NCBI GenBank assembly: GCA_017960415.1
Contig: JAGCZE010000275.1
Location: forward strand, 1 to 6,615
Reading direction: 5' to 3'
Origin: Lachnospiraceae bacterium
GTDB lineage: Bacteria; Bacillota_A; Clostridia; Lachnospirales; Lachnospiraceae
DNA length: 6,615 nt
A model generated the notes under the pieces. That model did not search any database and was not told the origin of the DNA. It worked only from the letters and a program-made list of their open reading frames with translations. Made by a program: the position numbers and the translations under genes. Below are positions 1 to 6,608 of the stretch, piece after piece (the first letter of the stretch is position 1; each line of letters starts with the position of its first letter).

Positions 1-1269
1 AAGGACGATTACCTCGGATATTCGGGACTCGCCAACTACTACCGCGAAAAGCTCATCGCGGAGGGCAAGCTCGTTCCCGATAATGAGACCGGAGATATCC
101 CTTTTTACTACGATATCATCTCGGGCGTAAAGGAGACCGGACATTTCCTGGGTATCGGTTATCTGCATGTTTTCTCGATGACCGATTTCGATGAGGCCGG
201 TGAGATAGCGGATAAGCTCGCGGCTGCCGGCATAAAGAACCAGGTCATGAACCTGCAGGGCTGGTTCAACGAGGGCTACTACCATGACGCGCCACATGAT
301 ATCAGGGTGGTCGGCAAACTCGGCGGAAAGTCGGGACTCGAGGAACTCAACGATAAGCTCGCGGGACTCGGCGGAAAGCTCTACGGTGACGTGGCATTCC
401 AGAAGGTAACCTTTGCCGACAACGGTTTCAATTACAACGCGGAATCATCCTGTTACTACGGCGGCGGATACGTAGCGGCATTCGGACAGAATGACCCCAC
501 GACTCTTCGAAACACTGCGGCGCTCGGATACATGGAGACCAGATACGATCTGCTCTCACCCAAGTTCCTGCCCAGATATGTGGACAAGTTCACATCGAAG
601 ATCGGCAAGTACGACATATACGGTCTCTCCTTACGAGACCTCGGCAATACGCTCCAGTCCGATAAAAAGAGGACCGGCATCGTAGACCGTGAGCAGGCGC
701 TCAACATCCTCAATGCCCAGCTCGACAAGCTCGAGGGCACCGGCAAGAAGCTCCTGTTCGATTCAGCGAACGCATATGCGTTCAAATACGCGGACGACAT
801 AATCAATGTTCCGGTCGACGGCAATGAGTTCTTTATCTGCGACGCGTCGATACCGCTTTACCAGATGGTGATCCACGGATGCATAGATTATTCGTCAAAG
901 CTCCTGAACTACGAGAACAAGTACGATCTGACGAAAAAGCTTCTCGAGCTGATAGAGACGGGTACGGCTCCTCACTACCAGTTCACTAAAGAAGAGTCGA
1001 GCCTGATGAAGAATACGGGACTCAACCGTTTCTACTCGACCACGTACTCGGTACATGAAAAAGAAGCGGTCGATTCGTACAGCTTCGTAAACGAGGCGCT
1101 TAAGAACGTGGAAGGCGACCTGATCGTTTCGCACAGGATCGAGGGTGACGCAAGAGTCGTAACCTACAGCAACGGAGTAACGATCTATGTAAACTACGGA
1201 TCGAAGCCGGTAACTGTCGACGGTGTTGCGATCGACGCACTTTCATATGCAATAGGAGGGATGAGATGA
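1..1269 (+). CDS. DUF5696-type protein, C-terminal part (start outside window)
   Basis: Function is not established; DUF5696 proteins recur next to CUT1 sugar transporters in Clostridia and Paenibacillus, and I infer action on the imported glycan. The frame is open from base 1, giving 422 visible residues. The ATG at 178 is internal, because family-like sequence precedes it (GLANYYREKLIAEGKL, visible residues 9-24). Other family-like stretches are GWFNEGYYH (87-95), YGLSLRDLG (207-215) and IPLYQMVIHG (284-293). A C-terminal beta-rich tail contains TIYVNYGS (394-401), a style seen in C-terminal domains of TIM-barrel glycosidase-like proteins. No catalytic residues can be assigned with confidence. 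The gene ends in TGA sharing ATGA with the next start, so translation is probably coupled to the permease. The family call is from recall of motifs; an unrelated glycosidase-like family is the main alternative. Confidence 0.8.
   Translation, partial: KDDYLGYSGLANYYREKLIAEGKLVPDNETGDIPFYYDIISGVKETGHFLGIGYLHVFSMTDFDEAGEIADKLAAAGIKNQVMNLQGWFNEGYYHDAPHDIRVVGKLGGKSGLEELNDKLAGLGGKLYGDVAFQKVTFADNGFNYNAESSCYYGGGYVAAFGQNDPTTLRNTAALGYMETRYDLLSPKFLPRYVDKFTSKIGKYDIYGLSLRDLGNTLQSDKKRTGIVDREQALNILNAQLDKLEGTGKKLLFDSANAYAFKYADDIINVPVDGNEFFICDASIPLYQMVIHGCIDYSSKLLNYENKYDLTKKLLELIETGTAPHYQFTKEESSLMKNTGLNRFYSTTYSVHEKEAVDSYSFVNEALKNVEGDLIVSHRIEGDARVVTYSNGVTIYVNYGSKPVTVDGVAIDALSYAIGGMR
1254..1259 (+). promoter_or_regulatory. 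Ribosome binding site inside the upstream gene
   Basis: A perfect AGGAGG lies 6 nt before the ATG at 1266, within the last codons of the DUF5696-type gene. Together with the ATGA stop/start overlap it fixes the permease start and suggests translational coupling. Confidence 0.85.
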
Positions 1270-2192
1270 AGAAAAAGAAACGCAGATTATCCCTCAGAAA
1301 CAGAAGAATGATAATGGGTTATCTCTTCATTCTTCCGTGGTTCGCAGGCTTCGTGATCTTTTATGTGAGATCGATCCTGCTCACCGGTCAGTTCAGTTTT
1401 TCCAAACTGACCCCCATACCGAACGTCGGCGGCTATACGCTTGAGAATGTCGGCCTGCAGAATTACATTTACGCGTTCCGCGAGCACGGCTCCTTCAAGC
1501 AGATACTTACGACTTCGGTCGCGAACATGCTGATAGATGTGCCTCTGATCACATTCTTCAGTCTGTTCATGGCGATGCTCCTGAACAAGAAATTCCCAGG
1601 AAGGGCATTCTTCAGAGCGATATTCTTCCTGCCCGTTATCCTTAATTCGGGCGCGATCTCGGCGATGATGGATCTGGCCGAGACGATGATGAACGGCGGT
1701 ATCTCGACCACATCGGCGGAAGTGAGCGCAAAAGCAGGGACGGAGCTGGCCTTCAGTATTGACTATCTGGTCAATATGTTCATGAACTTCGGTATACCCG
1801 CCAAGGTGATCGACTATCTGGCCGGGGCCGTATCGCGAATAAACGATATCATCAAGGCCTCCGGTATTCAGATCATCATTTTCATCGCGGCGCTGCAGTC
1901 GATACCGGGCTCCATGTATGAGGTTGCGAAGATAGAAGGCGCTACGGCATACGAGACATTCTGGAAGGTAACCTTCCCGATGGTTATGCCGCACATCATC
2001 ACGAACGTTGTTTATACGATCGTTGACAGCTTTACCAACAGTGAGGTTGTAAACCTTGCGTACGAAACCGCGCTGACACAGTTCAATTACGGTCTCGGAG
2101 CGGTATTCAGCCTGGTAAGCTCGATCGTCACGTGCGCGATACTGGTCATCATAGTACGTCTGATACAGAAGCGTACGTTCTACTATAACTGA
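1266..2192 (+). CDS. CUT1 sugar ABC transporter permease, MalF/UgpA/LplB type
   Basis: One of two membrane subunits forming the translocation channel of an oligosaccharide importer. The protein has 308 residues, with a Lys/Arg-rich cytoplasmic N-terminus (1-15). Approximate membrane segments are 17-38, 82-106, 116-136, 160-175 or 199-213, 243-257 and 277-299. The cytoplasmic EAA loop that docks on the ATPase is clear at about 218-242: EVAKIEGA, then FWKVTFPMVMP, matching the EAAxxDGA...P consensus with Glu for Asp. The stretch between the third and fourth segments (about 137-197) is rather long and polar; it may be an extracytoplasmic loop facing the binding protein. The C-terminus RTFYYN is typical of this subfamily. 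The start is set by the AGGAGG 6 nt upstream. The substrate cannot be told; the family is sure, the specific role is not. Confidence 0.93.
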   Translation: MKKKKRRLSLRNRRMIMGYLFILPWFAGFVIFYVRSILLTGQFSFSKLTPIPNVGGYTLENVGLQNYIYAFREHGSFKQILTTSVANMLIDVPLITFFSLFMAMLLNKKFPGRAFFRAIFFLPVILNSGAISAMMDLAETMMNGGISTTSAEVSAKAGTELAFSIDYLVNMFMNFGIPAKVIDYLAGAVSRINDIIKASGIQIIIFIAALQSIPGSMYEVAKIEGATAYETFWKVTFPMVMPHIITNVVYTIVDSFTNSEVVNLAYETALTQFNYGLGAVFSLVSSIVTCAILVIIVRLIQKRTFYYN

Positions 2193-2194
2193 TG

Positions 2195-2203
2195 AAAGGG
2201 GGA
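2195..2203 (+). promoter_or_regulatory. Ribosome binding site for a GTG start
   Basis: AAAGGGGGA lies 8 nt (counted from the last G) before GTG at 2211. An in-frame TGA at 2193-2195 excludes an earlier start, and the next in-frame ATG is codon 25, so GTG is the best start. Confidence 0.75.
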
Positions 2204-2210
2204 CATTGCA

Positions 2211-3203
2211 GTGCAGGCAAAAGCAAAACAAAACAAAAGTCTGTCGGCGCGTGTCAAGGATACGCTGAATGACCCTCTTAAAATGAGGATCGCCGGCAAC
2301 GAGCTGGTAGACATGCTGCTGATCATCTTCAAGTATGTCATCCTCATCGGCGTAAGCTATGTAATACTTGCTCCGGTCATCGGTATGGTGGTCAACTCGA
2401 TCAAGTCGGACGCCGACGCGTTCAACCCGATGGTATTCGTGCTCCCGCACAATCCCACGACCGAGAAATACGCGCTCGCGATACTGAGACTCGATTACTG
2501 GAAGACGGCGCTCAAGAGTCTGATCTATACGATCACGATCACCGTGCTGCAGCTCCTTATCTGCTCGATGGTCGGCTACGGATTCGCGAGATTCGAATTC
2601 CCGCTCAAGAAGCTCCTGTTCGGCTGCGTAGTGGTAATGATCATTATCCCTTCGCATACGATCATGCTTCCGATCTACTTTACATTCAACAAATTCGACC
2701 CGTTCGGCCTGGCTACCAGATTTACCGGAACTCCCGGTATCATGGGTACCGTCATCCCGATGTATCTGATGACTTTACTGGGCTGCGGACTGCGCTCGGG
2801 TCTGTTTATCTACATCTTCAACCAGTTCTTCAGAGGTCTCCCGAAGGAGATAGAAGAGGCTGCGTTTGTGGATGGTGCCGGAATGTTTTACACCTACAGC
2901 AGGATAATGCTGGTAAATGCCATCCCGGCCGTCATTACTGTCACCGTTTTCTCCATCGTATGGCAGTTCAATGACGTATTCTACGCGAAGTTATTTCTGA
3001 TACCGGACAGTACGGCTATCAGTAAGAGAATAGCGAGCCTTCAGGGCATCATAGCGAATGAGGACCAGATCATGTCACTGACGATCCAGGAACTCTACCG
3101 TGATGCCGGTGCGGTGCTTGTTATACTCCCTGTAGTCATCATCTATCTGTGCCTTCAGAAATACTTTATAGAGGGTGTTGAGCGAAGCGGTATCGTAGGC
3201 TGA
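2211..3203 (+). CDS. CUT1 carbohydrate ABC transporter permease, MalG/UgpE/YtcP type
   Basis: Second membrane subunit of the importer, expected to pair with the product of the preceding gene. It has 330 residues from a GTG start, with a cytoplasmic N-terminal extension of about 35 residues. Approximate membrane segments are 37-62, 101-125, 134-158, 177-205, 232-252 and 297-318. The EAA loop is canonical at about 212-240: EIEEAAFVDGAG, then IMLVNAIPA. The C-terminus QKYFIEGVERSGIVG matches the typical MalG-type ending (QRYFxxGxxxGxxxG), so the gene is complete. It follows the first permease by 18 nt. No ATP-binding subunit is present in the window, as is common for CUT1 loci of Bacillota that share one MsmX-like ATPase. 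Substrate unknown. Confidence 0.93.
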   Translation: MQAKAKQNKSLSARVKDTLNDPLKMRIAGNELVDMLLIIFKYVILIGVSYVILAPVIGMVVNSIKSDADAFNPMVFVLPHNPTTEKYALAILRLDYWKTALKSLIYTITITVLQLLICSMVGYGFARFEFPLKKLLFGCVVVMIIIPSHTIMLPIYFTFNKFDPFGLATRFTGTPGIMGTVIPMYLMTLLGCGLRSGLFIYIFNQFFRGLPKEIEEAAFVDGAGMFYTYSRIMLVNAIPAVITVTVFSIVWQFNDVFYAKLFLIPDSTAISKRIASLQGIIANEDQIMSLTIQELYRDAGAVLVILPVVIIYLCLQKYFIEGVERSGIVG

Positions 3204-3242
3204 TAACGCACGCTTCACTTTCAAAATATCTTTTTAAAAAAC

Positions 3243-3249
3243 AAGGAGG
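3243..3249 (+). promoter_or_regulatory. Ribosome binding site for a TTG start, overlapping an out-of-frame ATG
   Basis: AAGGAGG lies 10 nt before TTG at 3260. The same site abuts an ATG at 3250 with zero spacing; that ATG opens only the five-codon frame MKKIG ending at TAA 3265-3267. The reading frame of the long gene has TGA at 3251-3253, so TTG is the only start giving a complete lipoprotein signal peptide without a frameshift. Confidence 0.7.
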
Positions 3250-3259
3250 ATGAAAAAAA

Positions 3260-5590
3260 TTGGGTAAGCACAAATTTTTAGCTCTGGTCATGGCTGCAGT
3301 TCTTGTACTCGGCCTGACCGCATGCAAGTCCGGTAACAATACCGGTACTACCGAGCCTACAGCTACGGAAGCGCCTGCAACAACACAGGCACCTACAGCT
3401 GAGCCCACATCCGAAGCAAAGCCTACTCCCACACCTGCGGTTAAGGTTGATCCCAGTGTAGACTTTGAGGATGGAAACATGGATTTCGTTGCAGTATTCG
3501 AAAGTTTCGCAACTGCAGATGCATCCACTATCGAGATCGCTGATTTTAACGGCAGCAAGGCTCTTAAGATCACTAAGGGGGAAGAAAAGAAGACTCCTGT
3601 CATTGCAATCGATATTTACAGCCTGCTCGGAGATAAGGCTGCAGATGTAGCAAGCCTTTCAATGGAGCTCGGCACTACCTTCGCAGATGGTTCATTCAGT
3701 GCAACTTCCGGTCAGATCGTTTTCTGGACCGAGCCTAATCTTGCAAAGATGCCCGGTTCTTCATGGTCGGTATTCATGGCTAACAAGAATCCTTATACTG
3801 TAAAGACAAGCATTCCTGAGGGTGTTACACTTGGTGCGGATGTTCCGCTCACACTTATATACTTTAAGGAAGACCTTGGCGCAGGTACCGAACATGGTCC
3901 CGCTACTCTTTATGTAGACAATATTGCTTTCCTTGACAAGGACGGCAACACGATCAAGCCCGCAAGCACAGAAGTTGCGTTCAATGCTCCTTCCGGTTTC
4001 AGCAATGAGAAGGAAGACCGTACGAACCTTGTTGCTCTCGGCGGTGCTGTGGAGCTTGCCGGATTTAATCCCAAGTCTGGCGCATGGGCACAGGACGGTG
4101 CTGAGATGACTCAGGAGTTCATCGACGCTCTGGTACCCGGTTCAACTATCGAATTCTCATATTCGAGCGGCGACGGCAAGATTTGGCTCGTATTCCCTAA
4201 CGCAACCGTTGGCTGGTCCAGAGTCGGCGACGGCAAGTGGGCAGGCAATGAGCATACCGAAGTTTACCGCAACAGCGGAAATACCGTAGCTCAGGTTGAT
4301 TATGACCAGCTCGTGGCTCTTATGGGAGAGGATAAGAGCACATGGGGCACCACAATTCAGTGTGAAGGCTCCTCAGACTGGGAAGTATTCTCTATCAAGG
4401 TTGGTACAGCCACCGAAGAGAAGGAATATGTTAAGACTCTTGATTTTGACGGTTTCGCTACCACAGGCGGCGGATGGGGCCAGAACGGCTTCGATATCCC
4501 TCAGGAGATCTGGGATGCACTTGTACCTGGTTCTGTAATCGAGCTTAATTATGCATCAGAAGACGGAACACTCTGGGTAGTATTCCCTGATGCGGCTGCA
4601 GGCTGGAGCCGCGTAGGTGACGGCGATTTCTGCGGCAACGGACATGATCCCGCGTTACTTGTGGATGAGTCAAAATGCTATGTAACATATGAGCAGATCG
4701 CAGCTCTCTGCGGCGATGACAAGACCACATGGGGCGCAAGACTTCAGGCAGAAGCAAGAACCAACTGGGAAGTATTCTCTGTAAGTGTTGGTACATTTAA
4801 GTCAAATTCCGCTATCGAATACACAAAGATCCTTGATTTTGACGGTTTCGCTACCACAGGCGGAGGATGGGGCCAGAACGGCTTCGATATCCCTCAGGAG
4901 ATCTTTGACGCACTTGTTCCCGGAACTGCCATTGAGCTTAACTACGCATCTGAGGACGGAACCCTTTGGGCAGTATTCCCCGATGCAGCAGCAGGCTGGA
5001 GCCGTGTATCGGATGGAGATTACTGCGGCAACGGACATTCGGCGGCTATCCTTGTAGATGGCTCCAAGTGCTATGTTCCTTATGAACAGATCGTAGAGAT
5101 CTGCGGCGAGGATAAGACTCTCTGGGGCGCAAGACTTCAGGCGGAAGCAAGAACCAACTGGGAAGTATTCTCTGTAAGCGTAGGTACCCTTTCCGAGTCT
5201 GTAAGCGCTCCCAGATTGCATGACTTTACTGAGTTCGAAGGCTTTGCTACCACAGGCGGAGGATGGGGCCAGAACGGTTTCGATATCCCTCAGGCTATCT
5301 GGGATGCACTCGTTCCCGGCAGTGTGATCGAACTTGACTATACTTCCGAAGACGGAACTCTTTGGGTAGTATTCCCCGATGCAGCAGCAGGCTGGAGCCG
5401 TGCAGCTGATGGTGATTACTGCGGCAACGGACATTCGGCGGCTATTCTTGTTGATGGCTCAAAGTGCTATGTTCCTTATGAGCAGATCGTAGAGGTTTGC
5501 GGTGAGGATAAATCAACATGGGGCGCAAGACTTCAGGCAGAGGCAAGAACCAACTGGGAAGTATTTGCAGTTAGGGTTGGTCAGAAATGA
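3260..5590 (+). CDS. Cell-surface lipoprotein with four tandem Trp-rich modules, probable glycan-binding
   Basis: I do not recognise a named family for the whole 776-residue protein. Residues 1-22 form a lipoprotein signal peptide (GKHK n-region, hydrophobic core, lipobox LTAC, lipidated Cys22). Residues 23-65 are a Thr/Pro/Ala-rich linker of the kind that spaces domains from the wall. Residues 67-230 look like a beta-sandwich carbohydrate-binding module; ATLYVDNIAFLDKDGN near its end is typical of CBM-like domains. Four copies of a module follow at about 257-383, 391-512, 522-643 and 655-774, with shared WGQNGFDIPQ, LWxVFP, GWSR, TWGARLQAEA and NWEVFSVxVG elements. The repeated aromatics suggest sugar binding (inference). 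No catalytic domain is visible, and it lacks the usual fold signals of a solute-binding protein although it sits where one is often found. It may be a surface glycan-capture protein serving the transporter. The TTG start and the modules' cysteines are unusual. Confidence 0.85.
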   Translation: MGKHKFLALVMAAVLVLGLTACKSGNNTGTTEPTATEAPATTQAPTAEPTSEAKPTPTPAVKVDPSVDFEDGNMDFVAVFESFATADASTIEIADFNGSKALKITKGEEKKTPVIAIDIYSLLGDKAADVASLSMELGTTFADGSFSATSGQIVFWTEPNLAKMPGSSWSVFMANKNPYTVKTSIPEGVTLGADVPLTLIYFKEDLGAGTEHGPATLYVDNIAFLDKDGNTIKPASTEVAFNAPSGFSNEKEDRTNLVALGGAVELAGFNPKSGAWAQDGAEMTQEFIDALVPGSTIEFSYSSGDGKIWLVFPNATVGWSRVGDGKWAGNEHTEVYRNSGNTVAQVDYDQLVALMGEDKSTWGTTIQCEGSSDWEVFSIKVGTATEEKEYVKTLDFDGFATTGGGWGQNGFDIPQEIWDALVPGSVIELNYASEDGTLWVVFPDAAAGWSRVGDGDFCGNGHDPALLVDESKCYVTYEQIAALCGDDKTTWGARLQAEARTNWEVFSVSVGTFKSNSAIEYTKILDFDGFATTGGGWGQNGFDIPQEIFDALVPGTAIELNYASEDGTLWAVFPDAAAGWSRVSDGDYCGNGHSAAILVDGSKCYVPYEQIVEICGEDKTLWGARLQAEARTNWEVFSVSVGTLSESVSAPRLHDFTEFEGFATTGGGWGQNGFDIPQAIWDALVPGSVIELDYTSEDGTLWVVFPDAAAGWSRAADGDYCGNGHSAAILVDGSKCYVPYEQIVEVCGEDKSTWGARLQAEARTNWEVFAVRVGQK
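3347..3445 (+). other. Thr/Pro-rich linker-coding segment
   Basis: Codes for residues 30-62 of the repeat lipoprotein, with units such as TEPTATEAPATTQAP and KPTPTPA. The composition is that of an extended, possibly glycosylated spacer between the lipid anchor and the first folded domain. Confidence 0.75.
4028..4408 (+). repeat. Module copy 1 (divergent)
   Basis: Encodes residues 257-383 of the repeat lipoprotein. It aligns with the later copies through GAWAQDG, IDALVPGSTIEFSYSS, IWLVFPNATVGWSRVGDG, STWGTTIQ and DWEVFSIKVGT. It differs at many positions: WAGNEH replaces the CGNGH element, and the other two conserved Cys positions are also lost, while a single Cys occurs elsewhere at 368. Confidence 0.85.
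4430..4795 (+). repeat. Module copy 2
   Basis: Encodes residues 391-512. Conserved Cys at 458, 473 and 484. Bases 4439-4511 match 4832-4904 of copy 3 with a single mismatch over 73 nt, at an offset of 393 nt (131 codons). Confidence 0.92.
4823..5188 (+). repeat. Module copy 3
   Basis: Encodes residues 522-643. Conserved Cys at 589, 604 and 615. Its first third resembles copy 2 at DNA level, while its middle and last parts match copy 4, including identical stretches 4972-5006 (35 nt) and 5018-5049 (32 nt) at an offset of 396 nt. Confidence 0.92.
5222..5581 (+). repeat. Module copy 4
   Basis: Encodes residues 655-774, ending two codons before the stop. Conserved Cys at 721, 736 and 747. The linker before it (about 644-654) is unlike the linkers between copies 1/2 and 2/3. 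Confidence 0.92.
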
Positions 5591-5611
5591 TCAGCGCCAG
5601 ATGAATCTAAT

Positions 5612-5617
5612 GGAGGA
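5612..5617 (+). promoter_or_regulatory. Ribosome binding site of the solute-binding protein gene
   Basis: GGAGGA lies 7-8 nt before ATG at 5625 in the 34-nt gap after the repeat lipoprotein. The gap shows no hairpin or promoter, so co-transcription is likely. Confidence 0.8.
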
Positions 5618-5624
5618 TTATTAA

Positions 5625-6608
5625 ATGCTTAAGTTTAAAAAGACAATTGCTATTCTTCTTGCATTAGTCATGGTTTTGAGCCTGGCTGCATGCAAGAGCG
5701 GAGACGGTAAGGAAACTCCCACCAATGCGCCTACCGGTGAGGCAAGCAATCCTGCAACACCCGGCAATACAGATACTACAAAGGCCAGAACCAAGGATAT
5801 CTATATCGGAACATGGTGGGTACAGCATTACGACAGTGCTGATGATGAGCTTGAAGACAGCCCCGACTGGGTTGTTAACCAGGACAAGGAAGGCGATGAC
5901 GAGATCACCAAGGCTGCAAATAAGGTTAACCGTGATCAGATGGAAGCCAGATTTGCTAATGTAAAGACCATCGAGAACAGATACGGTCTCAAGTTCTATT
6001 GGACGAACCTCACATATGCAGGTGTTAAGGAGTCCATCAACACCTCTATCCTTGCAGGTTCGCCCGACTGCGATATTTATCTTACCGATGCAGGTATGGC
6101 TATTCCCGCTCAGATGAACGGACTTTGCACAGACCTCAAGACCATTCTTCCCGCAGATCACGATCTGTTCACCGATCAGACCGTTATGACCTATCTTGAT
6201 CTCGGCGACGGCAGAGCATGCATCCTCAGACGTCAGGGAGGCATGAACAATACTCATCCTCTTTCATTCAACATGCAGCTCCTTGAGGAGTACAACCTTG
6301 AGGATCCCCGTGATCTCTGGAATCGCGGAGAGTGGACATGGGATAAGTTCAACGAGTACATGCAGGTTCTTACACAGGATACTGACGGAGACGGACAGAT
6401 CGATCAGTACGGTTTCTGCGGCTGGGATTCAGACCTTTTCGAAGAGCTGATGCTTTCAAACGGCGCAAATATCGCAGCTACCCCTACCGAAGGCCTTTCT
6501 TCTCCCGCTATGGGCGAGGTCCTTCAGCAGGTTTACGATATGTACAATGTTTACAATGTATGCGTTACTGTAAGCTATGAGGAAGATGCAAACGATGTAA
6601 GAACATGA
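5625..6608 (+). CDS. Extracellular solute-binding lipoprotein of a CUT1 importer; short, possibly prematurely stopped
   Basis: Expected to bind an oligosaccharide outside the membrane and deliver it to the two permeases upstream. Residues 1-23 are a lipoprotein signal peptide with lipobox LAAC (Cys23), then a Thr/Pro/Gly-rich linker to about 55. The mature part starts with DIYIGTWW, a first beta strand usual for this family. NLTYAGVKESINTSILAGSPD (split here as NLTYAGVKES, residues 128-137, and INTSILAGSPD, 138-148), GEWTWDKFNEYM (235-246) and the EF-hand-like calcium loop DTDGDGQID (252-260) are further family signatures, followed by TEGLSSPA (288-295). Family members usually run to about 450-550 residues; this frame stops by TGA after residue 327, where a second lobe segment should follow. 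The next codons in frame before the window ends read Tyr-Arg. The gene may be broken, mis-sequenced or genuinely short. Confidence 0.88.
   Translation: MLKFKKTIAILLALVMVLSLAACKSGDGKETPTNAPTGEASNPATPGNTDTTKARTKDIYIGTWWVQHYDSADDELEDSPDWVVNQDKEGDDEITKAANKVNRDQMEARFANVKTIENRYGLKFYWTNLTYAGVKESINTSILAGSPDCDIYLTDAGMAIPAQMNGLCTDLKTILPADHDLFTDQTVMTYLDLGDGRACILRRQGGMNNTHPLSFNMQLLEEYNLEDPRDLWNRGEWTWDKFNEYMQVLTQDTDGDGQIDQYGFCGWDSDLFEELMLSNGANIAATPTEGLSSPAMGEVLQQVYDMYNVYNVCVTVSYEEDANDVRT

Noticed and set aside
178..1269. A complete 363-residue gene starting at ATG 178
   Set aside because: The frame is open from base 1 with family-like sequence upstream of this ATG and no ribosome binding site before it, so the ATG is internal.
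1287..2657. A 456-codon open frame on the minus strand
   Set aside because: It lies antisense to both permease genes, which share a frame, and its product is rich in Arg, His, Asp and Glu with no recognisable domain. This is what the complement of hydrophobic membrane-protein codons gives.
3184..3216. Inverted repeat GAAGCG / CGCTTC followed by a T-rich stretch, as a possible terminator or attenuator
   Set aside because: The stem is only 6 bp with a 21-nt loop, extends poorly because of mismatches, and the first arm lies in the permease coding end. Too weak to call.
3204..3259. Promoter in the A/T-rich gap before the repeat lipoprotein gene
   Set aside because: No -35/-10 pair with acceptable spacing could be found; the A/T richness is usual upstream of a strong ribosome binding site.
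4802..5434. Minus-strand open frame of 210 codons with internal repeats
   Set aside because: Its repeats merely mirror modules 3 and 4 of the plus-strand gene; there is no ribosome binding site or domain signal that would support it.
4439..5581. CRISPR-like or mobile-element repeats
   Set aside because: The repeats stay in frame at 131-132 codon spacing inside one gene and encode a protein module, so they are domain duplications.
6606..6608. TGA as selenocysteine or tryptophan recoding
   Set aside because: The other genes in the window end with TGA, Trp is encoded by TGG throughout, and the few bases after the stop do not allow a selenocysteine insertion element to be judged.
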